Made by a program: the position numbers and the translations under genes. Shown here piece after piece: positions 1-11,268 of a stretch of DNA of 64,000 bases. The first letter of the stretch is position 1; every line of letters begins with the position of its first letter. The stretch comes from Comamonadaceae bacterium (GTDB lineage Bacteria; Pseudomonadota; Gammaproteobacteria; Burkholderiales; Burkholderiaceae_C). The DNA lies in assembly GCA_947445115.1 (NCBI GenBank), contig CANFCG010000008.1:21289-85288 (forward strand). Direction: 5' to 3'. The notes below the pieces were generated by a model. That model made no database searches. It was not told the origin of the DNA and saw nothing but the letters and a program-made list of their open reading frames with translations.

Positions 1-444
1 GCGTCCGCGTATCTGATGAATTACGTTTTTACGGCAGAGGGTGTACCTCAGCACATGGCCGAGTGGGTGGGCGGCATGGGGCTGACGAAGGTGCAGTTTT
101 TACTGCTCGTCAATGTGATGATGCTGGTGCTCGGCTGCTTTTTAGATGTGTCCGTCATCTTGCTGGTCTTCGTGCCCATGCTGATTCCTGCCGCCAAATT
201 GCTGGGCGTGGACCTCGTTCACTTTGGTGTGGTGGCGGTGGTCAACATGATGATAGGCATGATTCATCCGCCCTTTGGCATGCTGCTTTTTGTCACGAAT
301 GCGCTGACAGGTATTCCGCTCAAAGAGATGATCCGCGAGGGTTGGCTGTTCGTCGGCATCTTGATTGCGGCGCTGATGCTGTTTACCTTTGTGCCGCAAA
401 TCGTGTTGTGGTTGCCGCAGACGATGGGCTACAAAACGATTTAA
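1..444 (+). CDS. TRAP transporter large permease (DctM family), C-terminal part
   Basis: The reading frame is open from the first base of the window, so the gene starts outside it and only about 147 C-terminal residues are seen. They are very hydrophobic and contain the DctM-family segment MIGMIHPPFGMLLFV followed by a last membrane helix and a short tail. DctM is the 12-TM inner-membrane subunit that moves carboxylates or sugar acids with sodium after delivery by a periplasmic DctP protein. The partner genes dctP and dctQ would lie before the window, so the substrate is unknown. The gene converges with the amidohydrolase on the other strand. Confidence 0.9.
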   Translation, partial: ASAYLMNYVFTAEGVPQHMAEWVGGMGLTKVQFLLLVNVMMLVLGCFLDVSVILLVFVPMLIPAAKLLGVDLVHFGVVAVVNMMIGMIHPPFGMLLFVTNALTGIPLKEMIREGWLFVGILIAALMLFTFVPQIVLWLPQTMGYKTI

Positions 445-453
445 AAATCGTTA
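436..453. terminator. weak inverted repeat between convergent genes
   Basis: A 7-bp inverted repeat (AACGATT / AATCGTT, loop TAAA) straddles the stop codon of the TRAP permease and lies in the short gap before the convergent amidohydrolase. The stem is AT-rich and the following T-runs are short, so termination activity is only a guess from position. Confidence 0.3.
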
Positions 454-461
454 AAAAGTTA

Positions 462-1325
462 CTAACTTAGTCCAAGCAACCGCATCGCATTGGTCTTCAA
501 AATGAGCGGTTTGACATCGTCCTTAAACCCTGCTTCTTCGAAGTCGGCCATCCAGCGGTCGGGCGTGATCAGCGGGTAGTCGCTGCCGAACAGGATGCGG
601 TCTTTCAAAAGCGAATTGGCGTATTGGATGAGTTGCGGCGCAAAGTATTTGGGACTCCAGCCCGACAGGTCAATCCAAATGTTGGGCTTGTGCAAGGCCA
701 GCGAAATGGCTTCGTCTTGCCACGGCCAGCTTGGGTGAGCGATGACGATTTGCATGTCGGGAAAGGCAATGGCGACATCTTCTAACAACATGGGATTGGA
801 GTTTTGCAGGCGCAGACCGCCACCGCAGCGCATGCCCGAGCCAATGCCGCTGTGGCCGCTGTGAAAGATGGCGGGCAGCTTGTATTCGTTGATGACTTCG
901 TAAATCGGCCAAGCCATTTTGTCGGCAGGTAAAAAGCCTTGCACCGTGGGGTGGAACTTAAAGCCTTTGACGCCGTGGTTTTCGACCAAGCGGCGTGCCT
1001 CGCGGCCACCCATCTTGCCCTTGTGCGGGTCGATAGAACCAAAGGCGATCATGATATCGCTGTTGGCGGCAGCTGCGTCGGCGATCTCTTCGTTGGTGAT
1101 GCGGGCGCGGCCCATTTGCGATTCTGCATCCACCGTAAAATTGACGAAACCGATTTTGCGTTCGCGGTAATAGGCGATGGTCTCTTCCATGGTTGGGCGC
1201 TTGGCATTACGAAAGTATTTGTCCGCCGCGCGGTCGTATTCTTCGCCGTAGTTGTCAAAGGGGTTACGGCACGAGACCTCGAGGTGAGTGTGCGTGTCGA
1301 TGGCGATGAGGTTTTTTGTATCCAT
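462..1325 (-). CDS. amidohydrolase (Amidohydrolase_2 / ACMSD-like family)
   Basis: This 287-aa metal-dependent TIM-barrel hydrolase or decarboxylase shows DTHTH near the N-terminus (metal-binding His12 and His14), KFHP near residue 120, IFHSGHSG near 155, IAHP near 195 and the late GSDYPL aspartate near 247. This is the order seen in PF04909 enzymes such as ACMSD, gamma-resorcylate decarboxylase and 4-oxalomesaconate hydratase. The exact substrate cannot be read from sequence. I chose the ATG at 1325 because TTGGAGC sits just upstream and the longer frame adds unrelated residues. The LysR gene lies immediately upstream on the same strand and the two are probably co-transcribed. Confidence 0.85.
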   Translation of the reverse strand: MDTKNLIAIDTHTHLEVSCRNPFDNYGEEYDRAADKYFRNAKRPTMEETIAYYRERKIGFVNFTVDAESQMGRARITNEEIADAAAANSDIMIAFGSIDPHKGKMGGREARRLVENHGVKGFKFHPTVQGFLPADKMAWPIYEVINEYKLPAIFHSGHSGIGSGMRCGGGLRLQNSNPMLLEDVAIAFPDMQIVIAHPSWPWQDEAISLALHKPNIWIDLSGWSPKYFAPQLIQYANSLLKDRILFGSDYPLITPDRWMADFEEAGFKDDVKPLILKTNAMRLLGLS

Positions 1326-1354
1326 GATGCGTTGCTCCAAATGATGCGATGAGT

Positions 1355-2251
1355 TTAACGTGACAAAGTGGATTGCCGAAAATCGCGGATGGTCTCTAGC
1401 AGTGAAGCCAACAACGGCGAGCGCTCGGTTTTTAAGTAGTAACAATGCAGATCCATGAATGCATCGGGTTGATTTTTGAGTGGGAGGCAGACCAAATTAG
1501 GCAACTGCAAATTACGCAGAGACTCGGGCACCAGCATGACCCCCATGCCGCAAGCGACCATCATCGCGCCAGTCACCACATCGGATGCGAGCTGCTTGAC
1601 CTTGGGTTCAAAGCCGCTTGCGCGGCACAGCTCTAGTCCCACATTCGCCAATTGCGATAGTGGCGCTGACGGCATGATCATCGGCTCATCGCGAAGGTCT
1701 CGCATGGCAATTGGCGTCCGCGTTGCGAGGCGGTGACTTTGGTGCAGTGCGACCAGCACGCGCTCCCGTGCCACCAATTCAATAGTGATGTCGGCGTCGC
1801 TGGGCAGCATTCGCTCAAACACCAAGAGCACGCGGCCTTGGCGTAGCGCGGTGACTTGGGCTGGTGTGGGGTCGTGGTGCAGCACCAATTTGACCTCGGG
1901 GTGCGCCGCGCAAAAGCCAGAGAGCAAACGCGGCAACACGTCAAACATAGCTGTGCCAAAGACACCAATATCTAGTCTGCCGACTTGCCCTTTCCCCGCC
2001 AGTTGCGCTCGCTCTGCAGCTTGATCGGATAGGGCGCAAATGCTGCGTGCATCTTTAAGCAAGGCCTCGCCCGCTTGCGTCAGATCGACACCGCGCGGCG
2101 TGCGGGTAAAAAGCTGCACGCCAAGGTCGGCCTCCAGTGCATGAATTTGGCGCGTCAGTGGCGGTTGCGTCAGGTGTATCCGTAGGGCAGCGCGACCAAT
2201 GTTGCGTTCCTCAGCAACGGCGATAAAGTTTTTGAGCTGACGAATATCCAT
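1355..2251 (-). CDS. LysR-family transcriptional regulator
   Basis: The protein has 298 aa. The N-terminal winged helix-turn-helix (MDIRQLKNFIAVAEE..., with LTQPPLTRQIHALEADLGVQ as the HTH and recognition region) is followed by a LysR substrate-binding domain from about residue 90. The start at MDIRQLKNF is the family-typical one; the open frame runs further upstream without homology. It is read towards the amidohydrolase (30-bp gap) and diverges from uidA with about 80 bp between, so it could control either side. The effector is unknown. Confidence 0.9.
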   Translation of the reverse strand: MDIRQLKNFIAVAEERNIGRAALRIHLTQPPLTRQIHALEADLGVQLFTRTPRGVDLTQAGEALLKDARSICALSDQAAERAQLAGKGQVGRLDIGVFGTAMFDVLPRLLSGFCAAHPEVKLVLHHDPTPAQVTALRQGRVLLVFERMLPSDADITIELVARERVLVALHQSHRLATRTPIAMRDLRDEPMIMPSAPLSQLANVGLELCRASGFEPKVKQLASDVVTGAMMVACGMGVMLVPESLRNLQLPNLVCLPLKNQPDAFMDLHCYYLKTERSPLLASLLETIRDFRQSTLSR

Positions 2252-2294
2252 GATGACTCCATACCAAAAAAGTATTGAAGTGATCTTATTATGA

Positions 2295-4103
<1,809 letters not shown>

Positions 4104-4117
4104 TAGGAGCTTTGATC

Positions 4118-5356
4118 ATGACTCTTTCACTCAAACTTATTGCGCTCGCAACTTCGCTGTTACTCGGCTCGTACGCCTTCGCGCAATCCAATACGGTTGA
4201 TGTGCTGCATTGGTGGACGACAGGCGGTACGGCAGCAGCAGCAGCCAAGCTGAAAGAGGCGGCCAAAGCGGCGGGCGTAGAGTGGAAAGATGTGGCAGTG
4301 GCAGGCAATGAAAACCAGCGAACGCTCCTTCGTACACGCGTTCTCAAAGGCGATGCACCGGGCGCTGCGCAATTGGTAACTGATATCGCCATCTATGCCG
4401 ATCAGCGCGATCAGTTATTGAGCTTGAATGTTATAGCCAAAGAGCAAAACTGGGAAAAAGTGTTACCTCCAGTGATTAACGATTACGTTAAAGCATGGGG
4501 GCGCGACTATGTGGCCGTGCCACTCAATGCGCATCGCCTCTCGGTGATGTTTACCAATACCAAATTGCTTAAACAATTGGGGGCAAAAACACCGACCAAT
4601 TGGGAGGAGTTTTTTGCCGTAGCCGATAAAGCCAAGGCGGCAGGTATCACACCCTTTGCATGGGGTAACAGGCAAGTGACTACGATCACGTTTGACCAAA
4701 TCGCCATGAGCGTTTTAGGCCCACAAAACTTTAAGCAAGCCTTCAACAATGGTGACGAAAAAATTCTTGCCAGCAAAGACATGACCAAGGTGTTTGAGCA
4801 CTTTAGACGCTTGGCCAACTATGCCGATAAGAGCCAACAAACCAAGCCGTGGGTAGAAGGTGCGCAAGGCGTGGTGCAAGGGAAAATTTTGTTCCAAATC
4901 ATGGGTGACTGGGCTAAGAGTGAGTACGTGCGTGCTGGCATGAAGATCAATGACGATTTCACTTGTACGCCTGTGCCAGGAACAGCGAAGAGTTATCAAT
5001 TCATCCCCGATGCCTTTTTGTTCTTTAAAACCAAAAACGATAGCTCGGCGGCGCAGCTCAAACTGGCGCGCGCCTTGATGGATAAATCCACGCAAGAGGC
5101 CTTTAATCTGGTCAAAGGATCTGTGCCTGCCCGCAACGATGTAGACATGAGCAAGTTTGATGAATGCGCTAAAAAATCTTATAGCGACTTCAACGCAGCG
5201 GGCAAAGCAGGAACGCTGGTGATGTTTTGGGGCACGCAAGCCTCCGCCCCGCGCTATGCCGCCATGACGGATGTGGTGATGGAGTACTTTGCCAAGCCAG
5301 AGATGACGGCTGAGCAAGGCCGCGCTAAGTTGGCGGCAGCATCCAAAGCCAATTGA
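4118..5356 (+). CDS. sugar ABC transporter periplasmic binding protein (family 1)
   Basis: The 412-aa extracellular solute-binding protein has a clear signal peptide of about 23 residues ending SYAFA. It starts at the ATG at 4118, which has AGGAGC 8 bases upstream; an in-frame TTG at 4112 is less likely. Residues such as DVLHWWTTGG after the signal, and the general layout, match the glucose/oligosaccharide-binding group of carbohydrate ABC systems. It follows uidA by 14 bases and precedes two MalF/MalG-type permeases and the ATPase, so it most likely binds a glucuronide or a related glycoside in the periplasm. That substrate is inferred from the neighbour. Confidence 0.88.
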   Translation: MTLSLKLIALATSLLLGSYAFAQSNTVDVLHWWTTGGTAAAAAKLKEAAKAAGVEWKDVAVAGNENQRTLLRTRVLKGDAPGAAQLVTDIAIYADQRDQLLSLNVIAKEQNWEKVLPPVINDYVKAWGRDYVAVPLNAHRLSVMFTNTKLLKQLGAKTPTNWEEFFAVADKAKAAGITPFAWGNRQVTTITFDQIAMSVLGPQNFKQAFNNGDEKILASKDMTKVFEHFRRLANYADKSQQTKPWVEGAQGVVQGKILFQIMGDWAKSEYVRAGMKINDDFTCTPVPGTAKSYQFIPDAFLFFKTKNDSSAAQLKLARALMDKSTQEAFNLVKGSVPARNDVDMSKFDECAKKSYSDFNAAGKAGTLVMFWGTQASAPRYAAMTDVVMEYFAKPEMTAEQGRAKLAAASKAN

Positions 5357-5379
5357 TCTTTGATTGACACAGACACGCC

Positions 5380-6267
5380 ATGTCATCCACCAGCAAACGC
5401 CTAGACAAGTGGCTACCGCAACTCGTGGTCTCGCCCGCGTTTGCGCTCTCTGTGCTATTTTTTTACGGACTGTGCGTCTGGGTGAGTGCGCTGTCGTTTA
5501 CCAGCTCTGGCCCTTCTATGACATGGAACTGGGTCGGGTTTGCTCAGTATCAAAAACTATTTGCAAGCGATATTTGGTGGCTCTCAGTGCGCAACATGGG
5601 GCTCTTTATTCCCATCACCATCTGCGTCCCCTTGGTGCTGGGCGCGGGGCTTGCCATTTTGTTAGATCAGCGCATCCGTTTTGAAGGCGGCCTACGCACG
5701 CTGTATCTGTATCCACTGGCACTGTCATGGATTGTGGCGGGCACGCTATGGCGCTGGATTTTGACCCCTGATGTGGGGATTGAAAATTTCCTCAAAACGC
5801 ATGGATTTCCCAATGCCACCTTCGATTGGATTGTGAACACCGACTACAGTATTTACGCTATTGCACTGGTGGCCGTGTGGCACTCCACAGGGTTTGTGAT
5901 GGCGATGTTTGTGGCGGGACTGCGCAGCATTGACGACTCGATCATCAAAGCCGCCCGCATTGATGGTGCGAGCATGCCGCGCATTTATTGGAGCGTGATC
6001 TTGCCCGCGCTACGTCCCACCATTTTTAGTGCCCTCATCATCTTGTTGCCCGCCATGATTAAGACCTATGACCTCGTCATCGTCCTCACGGGCGGTGGGC
6101 CTGGACAGTCGAGTATGTTGCCCGCGACCTTTATGTTTGAACACTTTTTTGCACGCCAACAAATGGCGCTAGGTGCGGCGGCGGGCGTGATTATTTTGAT
6201 GACTTGTATTGCGATTTCTGTGCCGTACATCGTGATTGAAATGCGCAAACAAAATCAAGAGGCGTAA
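5380..6267 (+). CDS. sugar ABC transporter permease (MalF/UgpA type)
   Basis: The 295-aa inner-membrane protein has about six helices and the permease EAA loop (KAARIDGASMPRIYWSVILP, about residues 188-207) that contacts the ATPase. It starts 23 bases after the binding-protein gene. Together with the next gene it forms the heterodimeric channel of a carbohydrate-uptake-1 type importer. Confidence 0.92.
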   Translation: MSSTSKRLDKWLPQLVVSPAFALSVLFFYGLCVWVSALSFTSSGPSMTWNWVGFAQYQKLFASDIWWLSVRNMGLFIPITICVPLVLGAGLAILLDQRIRFEGGLRTLYLYPLALSWIVAGTLWRWILTPDVGIENFLKTHGFPNATFDWIVNTDYSIYAIALVAVWHSTGFVMAMFVAGLRSIDDSIIKAARIDGASMPRIYWSVILPALRPTIFSALIILLPAMIKTYDLVIVLTGGGPGQSSMLPATFMFEHFFARQQMALGAAAGVIILMTCIAISVPYIVIEMRKQNQEA

Positions 6268-6277
6268 GGATCTACCC

Positions 6278-7135
6278 ATGAAACAACGCTTTGATCTTTC
6301 TCGCCTCAGCATCTATGTCTTGCTGCTTTTAGCGCTCGCTTTTTTTGCGCTGCCTGCTTGGTTTGCACTCGTCAACTCGTTCAAGCCGCTGCAAGAAATT
6401 TACAACGGCAATGTCTTTGGGTTGCCCGAGGTCTGGACGCTAGAGGCATGGGGCAAGGCATGGAGCAAATCTTGCACGGGTACGTCAGAGTGTTCGGGCT
6501 TATCTAGCTACTTCATTAACTCTGTGCTGGTGGTGGTTCCTGCCACGGTGACTGGCACACTGTGGGGCTGTTTGAATGGCTATGTGCTGGCCAAATGGCG
6601 CTTCAAAGGTGCGCAGGCGGTGCTCTTCGTTTTGATGTTTGGTAGCTTCTTGCCGATTGGTTTGTTTTTGTTTCCGCTGACCTTGATTTTTGATCGCATG
6701 GGATTGTCGAGTTCGCTCATGGGGCTGACCATCATCTACATCATCTACAGCTTGCCCACGGCGCTGTTCTTTAAAAACTATTTCATGGGTTTTCCTGGCG
6801 AACTCATTAAGGCCGCGCGTATTGATGGCGCTGGACTGCTGCGCATTTTTTGGTCGGTGGTGCTACCCACGGCGCGTCCTATTTTGATGGTCGTGGGCCT
6901 GATGAGCTTCACCAATATTTGGAACGATTTTTTGTTTGCGCTGGTGCTCGCGCCTTACGATCACCAAACCGTAACCGTGGGACTCAACAACCTCATCAAC
7001 GTCACCGAAGACCGCATTGAATACAACGTCCATATGGCGGCGGCTTTGATTGCTGCGCTGCCCACGACGATTGTTTATATTTTTGCGGGCAAGCAATTTG
7101 TGCGTGGACTCACCTCAGGCGCAGTCAAAGGTTGA
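6278..7135 (+). CDS. sugar ABC transporter permease (MalG/UgpE type)
   Basis: The 285-aa second channel subunit carries the EAA loop KAARIDGAGLLRIFWSVVLP. The ATG at 6278 follows a GTAAGGA ribosome site 10 bases after the stop of the first permease. The longer open frame begins inside that gene and is less likely. An unusual short loop with two cysteines (SKSCTGTSECSG, about residues 64-75) lies in the first periplasmic region and could form a disulfide. Confidence 0.92.
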   Translation: MKQRFDLSRLSIYVLLLLALAFFALPAWFALVNSFKPLQEIYNGNVFGLPEVWTLEAWGKAWSKSCTGTSECSGLSSYFINSVLVVVPATVTGTLWGCLNGYVLAKWRFKGAQAVLFVLMFGSFLPIGLFLFPLTLIFDRMGLSSSLMGLTIIYIIYSLPTALFFKNYFMGFPGELIKAARIDGAGLLRIFWSVVLPTARPILMVVGLMSFTNIWNDFLFALVLAPYDHQTVTVGLNNLINVTEDRIEYNVHMAAALIAALPTTIVYIFAGKQFVRGLTSGAVKG

Positions 7136-7167
7136 TTTTTTAATTTGAGTTTTCTAAGGGTTTCCTC

Positions 7168-8241
7168 ATGGCCAGTCTCACCATCGACAACATCCACAAG
7201 CGCTGGGGCAGCACCCATGTTTTAAAAGGCATCGACCTACACATCAATGATGGTGAGTTCCTCATTTTGGTGGGCCCCTCGGGCTGCGGAAAATCAACGC
7301 TGCTTTCCATGGTTGCGGGCTTAGACGACATTACGGACGGTCGCATCTTGATTGGCGACCAAGTAGTTAACGACATCTCGCCCAAAGACCGCAACATTGC
7401 GATGGTGTTTCAAAGCTATGCGCTCTATCCCAGCATGACGGTGCGCGAAAACATTGAGTTTGGTCTCAAGATGAAAAAGGTGAGCGCTGCAGATCGCGCT
7501 GTCATCACCGAGCGTGTGGCAAAAACGTTGCAAATGGAAGCGCTCTTAGATCGCCGCCCTTCGCAACTCTCTGGTGGGCAACGTCAGCGCGTGGCTATGG
7601 GACGCGCCTTGGCACGCAGCCCAGCCATCTTTTTGTTTGATGAGCCGCTGTCCAATTTGGATGCCAAGCTGCGCGTGGAGATGCGTGCCGAAATCAAAGC
7701 GCTCCATCAGCGCCTTAATACCACCATCGTCTACGTGACCCACGACCAAGTTGAGGCCATGACACTCGGCGACAAAATTGCCGTGATGAAAGATGGTTTG
7801 GTGCAGCAATTTGGTACGCCTGCGCAAATTTATTCCGAACCAGCCAATATGTATGTGGCGGGTTTTATTGGTTCACCAACCATGAACTTTTTAAATGTGG
7901 ATGCTGTGCAGGCCAATACAGACATGGCTTTGCGGCTAGCGGGGCTTGAAGGCGCAATTGATAGCGGCCGTGCGACTATCACGCAAAAGCAAGTCGTGCT
8001 CGGCATAAGACCTGAACAATTTCAACTGGCAACAGCGGATAGCGCGAACTCAGTCACTGCACATGTTCAATTTCTAGAACCCACTGGCGCGGACACGTTT
8101 GCCACCGTTTCTATTGGCACGCAAAAAGCAGTGGTCCGCTTTGCACCCACTCACGCACCGCGCGTGGGCGACACAATTGCGCTGACATGGGATGCCAGCG
8201 CTGTGTGCCTGTTTGATCCGCAAAGCCAAGTTCGGATTTAA
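7168..8241 (+). CDS. sugar ABC transporter ATP-binding protein (MalK/UgpC type)
   Basis: The 357-aa ATPase has Walker A GPSGCGKST, a Q-loop in FQSYALYPS, the ABC signature LSGGQRQRVAMG, Walker B IFLFDEP and the H-loop THDQVEAM. A C-terminal TOBE/OB extension from about residue 240 is typical of carbohydrate importers. It closes the uidA operon. MalK-type ATPases are often shared between several sugar importers in one cell. Confidence 0.94.
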   Translation: MASLTIDNIHKRWGSTHVLKGIDLHINDGEFLILVGPSGCGKSTLLSMVAGLDDITDGRILIGDQVVNDISPKDRNIAMVFQSYALYPSMTVRENIEFGLKMKKVSAADRAVITERVAKTLQMEALLDRRPSQLSGGQRQRVAMGRALARSPAIFLFDEPLSNLDAKLRVEMRAEIKALHQRLNTTIVYVTHDQVEAMTLGDKIAVMKDGLVQQFGTPAQIYSEPANMYVAGFIGSPTMNFLNVDAVQANTDMALRLAGLEGAIDSGRATITQKQVVLGIRPEQFQLATADSANSVTAHVQFLEPTGADTFATVSIGTQKAVVRFAPTHAPRVGDTIALTWDASAVCLFDPQSQVRI

Positions 8242-8263
8242 AGCACTTGGGCTGGGTCGGCTT

Positions 8264-9241
8264 TTAGTCGAGGCTGATGCTTTTACGCTTCACCAGTTCG
8301 CCATAAATTTTGCTTTTGGCTTCGGCTTGTTTGCGGATTTCTTCGGGTGACCAGGTAATCGTTTCAAACGCAAAGGTGTTGAAGCGTGCCTTCACCTCGG
8401 GGTCGGCGAGCACCTTTTGTACGTCGGCGTTAATTTTGGCTTGCACGTCTTTGACAATGCCTTTGGGCGCAACCAGCACCACAAACGAATTGACTTCGAA
8501 TCCTGCTGGGCCACCCGCTTCGCCGATGGTCGGCACATCAGGCATTTGCGGCACACGTTTGGCGGCAGCAATCGCGAGGTAGCGCAGCTTGCCCGCTTTG
8601 TAAATACCTGAGCTCGATGGCAAACTACCAAAGCTCCATTGCACATCGCCCGCGCCCACTGAGGTAAAGAGTTGCGAGACTTCGCGGTACGCCACGTGGG
8701 TCATCTCAGTGCCTGTCAGTAGCTCTAGCTGTTCGCCGCCCAAGTGGCCTGGACTGCCGATGCCCCAAGAGCCATAGCTCACCTTGTTTGGCGCAGCTTT
8801 GGCGGCGCTAATGAGGTCTTTCATATTGCGCCATTTGGAGTCAGTTGCGACGGCGACGAAGAAGGGCGTTCTAAACAAAGTCGCCACAGGATCGTAGGTA
8901 TTGAGGGTGACAAAATTTTTCGATTTGTACAGATGCGGCAACGCACCCAAATGTTCGCTGTCTAGTTGCAGCAGTGTGTAACCATCGGCAGGTGCAGCTT
9001 TGGTAGCTTCAATCGCGATGAAACCGCCGCCGCCTGGTTTGTTGGTGACGAGCACGGGCTGATTCCATATTTTGGAGAGCTTCTCGGTGACTTGGCGCAG
9101 AACAGCGTCTGGGCCGCTGCCTGCCGCAAACGCAGTAACGATAGTGACAGGTTTATTGGGATAACTGCTCTGCGCCAAGGCAGATGGAGCAAAGGCTGGC
9201 GCGGCAAGGGCTAGAGCGATGGTGGTGATTAAAGTTTTCAT
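8264..9241 (-). CDS. Bug-type (TctC-like) periplasmic receptor
   Basis: The 325-aa member of the tripartite tricarboxylate transporter receptor family has a Sec signal peptide ending SALAQ, then YPNKPVTIV and the GSGPDAV/NKPGGGG segments that bind carboxylate ligands. Its ATG overlaps the TGA of the monooxygenase gene upstream (ATGA, 9238-9241), which points to translational coupling and a ligand related to the monooxygenase substrate, for example an aromatic acid. No tctA or tctB membrane genes are present nearby, so it must use membrane subunits encoded elsewhere or act only as a sensor. Confidence 0.9.
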   Translation of the reverse strand: MKTLITTIALALAAPAFAPSALAQSSYPNKPVTIVTAFAAGSGPDAVLRQVTEKLSKIWNQPVLVTNKPGGGGFIAIEATKAAPADGYTLLQLDSEHLGALPHLYKSKNFVTLNTYDPVATLFRTPFFVAVATDSKWRNMKDLISAAKAAPNKVSYGSWGIGSPGHLGGEQLELLTGTEMTHVAYREVSQLFTSVGAGDVQWSFGSLPSSSGIYKAGKLRYLAIAAAKRVPQMPDVPTIGEAGGPAGFEVNSFVVLVAPKGIVKDVQAKINADVQKVLADPEVKARFNTFAFETITWSPEEIRKQAEAKSKIYGELVKRKSISLD

Positions 9242-11154
9242 GTTGATTTCATAAAGTTGTTAAAAAATGTCGAGAGTTCATCAAAGCCTGCCAATGGCAA
9301 GATATGAGCCACATACTGATCGGGACGGACGACAACCATGCAGCCCTTATCTCGGTTGATGCCGCGCATGTCGAAAATATCGCCAGCGCCTTTATGGTCC
9401 ACACAAAAAACTTTTTCGTGATCTTGCAGACCTAGCTTGCCAGTTTTTGGTATCAAAAGCGAAGGCATGTGTTCATAAGCGAGCTGTTCAAAGGTTTGCT
9501 GGAACACTGCGCGGAAGTCGATCACCACGTCAATGTCTTCACCTGTGCGCGTGTATTTAACGATAGGAGAATTTGGATGGGTTTCCAGCCAGTCCGCCAG
9601 TTTATGAATAGCAGAGCCTGCGCTTGAGCTATCCGCTTTGCCCGCAAACGCGTAGATGCGCCAGCGTGCATCGGCCTCGGCCACATGGCCAAGTTGCATT
9701 TGCATGGCATCCGACACACGCACGACGGGTGCAGAGTGGAAGCGGCGACCAATTTCTTCGCCTATCGCTAGTGCTTGGTGCGCGCTGGCAGCAAACAAAT
9801 GTGAGGGGTCGTATTTCACAGCTGTGCCGCCTGTGAACTCTAGGTTTTCTTTGAACTGGCGAATGATGCGTGGCTCTTCCGTCCCATCACGCTCGGCCTG
9901 CGTAGTGGATGCTGACATCACACGCGACCATTTGTGATCCGTCTCAACCAGTCGTTTAGCTTCTAGAAAACGCTCTGCCTTGTAACTGCGCAGCAAGCTG
10001 GCATCCGCGCGTCCTTGGAGGACATGCGCCAGTTTCCAGCCAAGGTTGAACGTGTCTTGCATGGATACGTTCATGCCTTGACCTGCTTTGGGAGAGTGGG
10101 TATGACAGGCATCGCCTGCAGTGAACACACGCGGGTTTTGGTCAACGCCTTCGGGCACGTCATCAAATCGGTCGGTGATGCTGTGGCCGATGTCGTAAAT
10201 CGACCACCAGACCACTTCTTTCACGTCGATTGAATAGGGCTTGATGATGCGGTTTGCCGCTGCAATCATGTCCTCTTGCGTGAGCTTACGCTGCGCCGCT
10301 TTTTCATCAGGGCGGAGCTTGTCTAGCTCCACATACATGCGGAATACGTACCCTCCCTCTCGCGGCAAGATCAACACATTGCCTTCGCTCGCAGAAGAGA
10401 TCAAACACTTCTGGCGCACATCAGGGAAATCGGTGTTGGCCAAAATGTCCATCACGCCCCAAGCTTGATGGGCTGCATCGCCATGCAACACGCCGCCAAT
10501 CGATTTACGTACGGCTGAATGAGCACCGTCGCATCCGACGACGTAGTTGGCACGAATCGTTCGGGTTGCCCACCAGTTAATGCCGCTAGCGTCTTTCAAC
10601 GTCACAGTCACGGGATGGTCGTCGGTCGTTGGATCAATGGTTAGTCCAACAACCTCCCAGCTGTAATCAGGCTCAAGTCGCGCGGGAGAGTTTTTCATGA
10701 CCTCTAAGAACAGTTCATGCAGCCGCGCTTGGTTAATCAGAATATGCGGCATTTCCGAGCTGTCGTCGGCCACGTCTTGCACACGGCCAACGCGCTTGAT
10801 GTGTTCGGGGTTCTTGGGGTCTGGCATCCAAAATGCGGTTTGATTGACCCAGTAGGTTTCGCGCTTGACCTTGTCGGCAAATCCAAATGCTTGGAACATT
10901 TCCATGGTGCGCGTGTTGATCCCATCAGCCTTGCCTTTGATGATATTGCTGGGCATCCGCTCGACAATCATCGTCTCGATCTCTGGGAACTGTGACAACT
11001 GAGCTGCAAGGCACAAACCAGCGGGTCCGGTTCCAGAAATGAGCACATCAACTTTTTCGGGTAGCGGCTCATTGATACCGCGATTACGCCGGTTTGGCGC
11101 TGCTTGCTTGATGTCAGGGCTACCACCGCGAAAGCCATTTTTATAAAACTGCAT
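9238..11154 (-). CDS. mobA: FAD-dependent aromatic monooxygenase, MobA-like (3-hydroxybenzoate 4-monooxygenase)
   Basis: The 638-aa flavoprotein hydroxylase has a dinucleotide-binding GTGPAG at residues 41-46, a VVGCDGAHS motif near 205, FTAGDACHTHSPKAGQGMN near 350 that binds FAD ribityl, and a C-terminal thioredoxin-like domain (CMVVVRPDQYVA). Length, N-terminus (MQFYKNGFRGG) and overall text resemble Comamonas MobA, which turns 3-hydroxybenzoate into protocatechuate with NADPH and oxygen. Phenol 2-monooxygenases share the fold, so the substrate is likely but not certain. The start at 11154 has AAAGGAG upstream. A LysR gene lies divergently 114 bp away. Confidence 0.82.
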   Translation of the reverse strand: MQFYKNGFRGGSPDIKQAAPNRRNRGINEPLPEKVDVLISGTGPAGLCLAAQLSQFPEIETMIVERMPSNIIKGKADGINTRTMEMFQAFGFADKVKRETYWVNQTAFWMPDPKNPEHIKRVGRVQDVADDSSEMPHILINQARLHELFLEVMKNSPARLEPDYSWEVVGLTIDPTTDDHPVTVTLKDASGINWWATRTIRANYVVGCDGAHSAVRKSIGGVLHGDAAHQAWGVMDILANTDFPDVRQKCLISSASEGNVLILPREGGYVFRMYVELDKLRPDEKAAQRKLTQEDMIAAANRIIKPYSIDVKEVVWWSIYDIGHSITDRFDDVPEGVDQNPRVFTAGDACHTHSPKAGQGMNVSMQDTFNLGWKLAHVLQGRADASLLRSYKAERFLEAKRLVETDHKWSRVMSASTTQAERDGTEEPRIIRQFKENLEFTGGTAVKYDPSHLFAASAHQALAIGEEIGRRFHSAPVVRVSDAMQMQLGHVAEADARWRIYAFAGKADSSSAGSAIHKLADWLETHPNSPIVKYTRTGEDIDVVIDFRAVFQQTFEQLAYEHMPSLLIPKTGKLGLQDHEKVFCVDHKGAGDIFDMRGINRDKGCMVVVRPDQYVAHILPLAGFDELSTFFNNFMKST

Positions 11155-11268
11155 GAGGTTCTCCTTTAATTTAATTGCTACCAACTATCGCCGCACAGCA
11201 CTATTGCGTCAACGTTAGAAATTCCATAATGACTATATTATTTTTATATACTTGTTTATACTGCCCAG

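Noticed and set aside
4715..5386. 223-aa minus-strand frame opposite the sugar-binding protein
   Set aside because: Lies wholly antisense to a well-supported gene and shows no domain.
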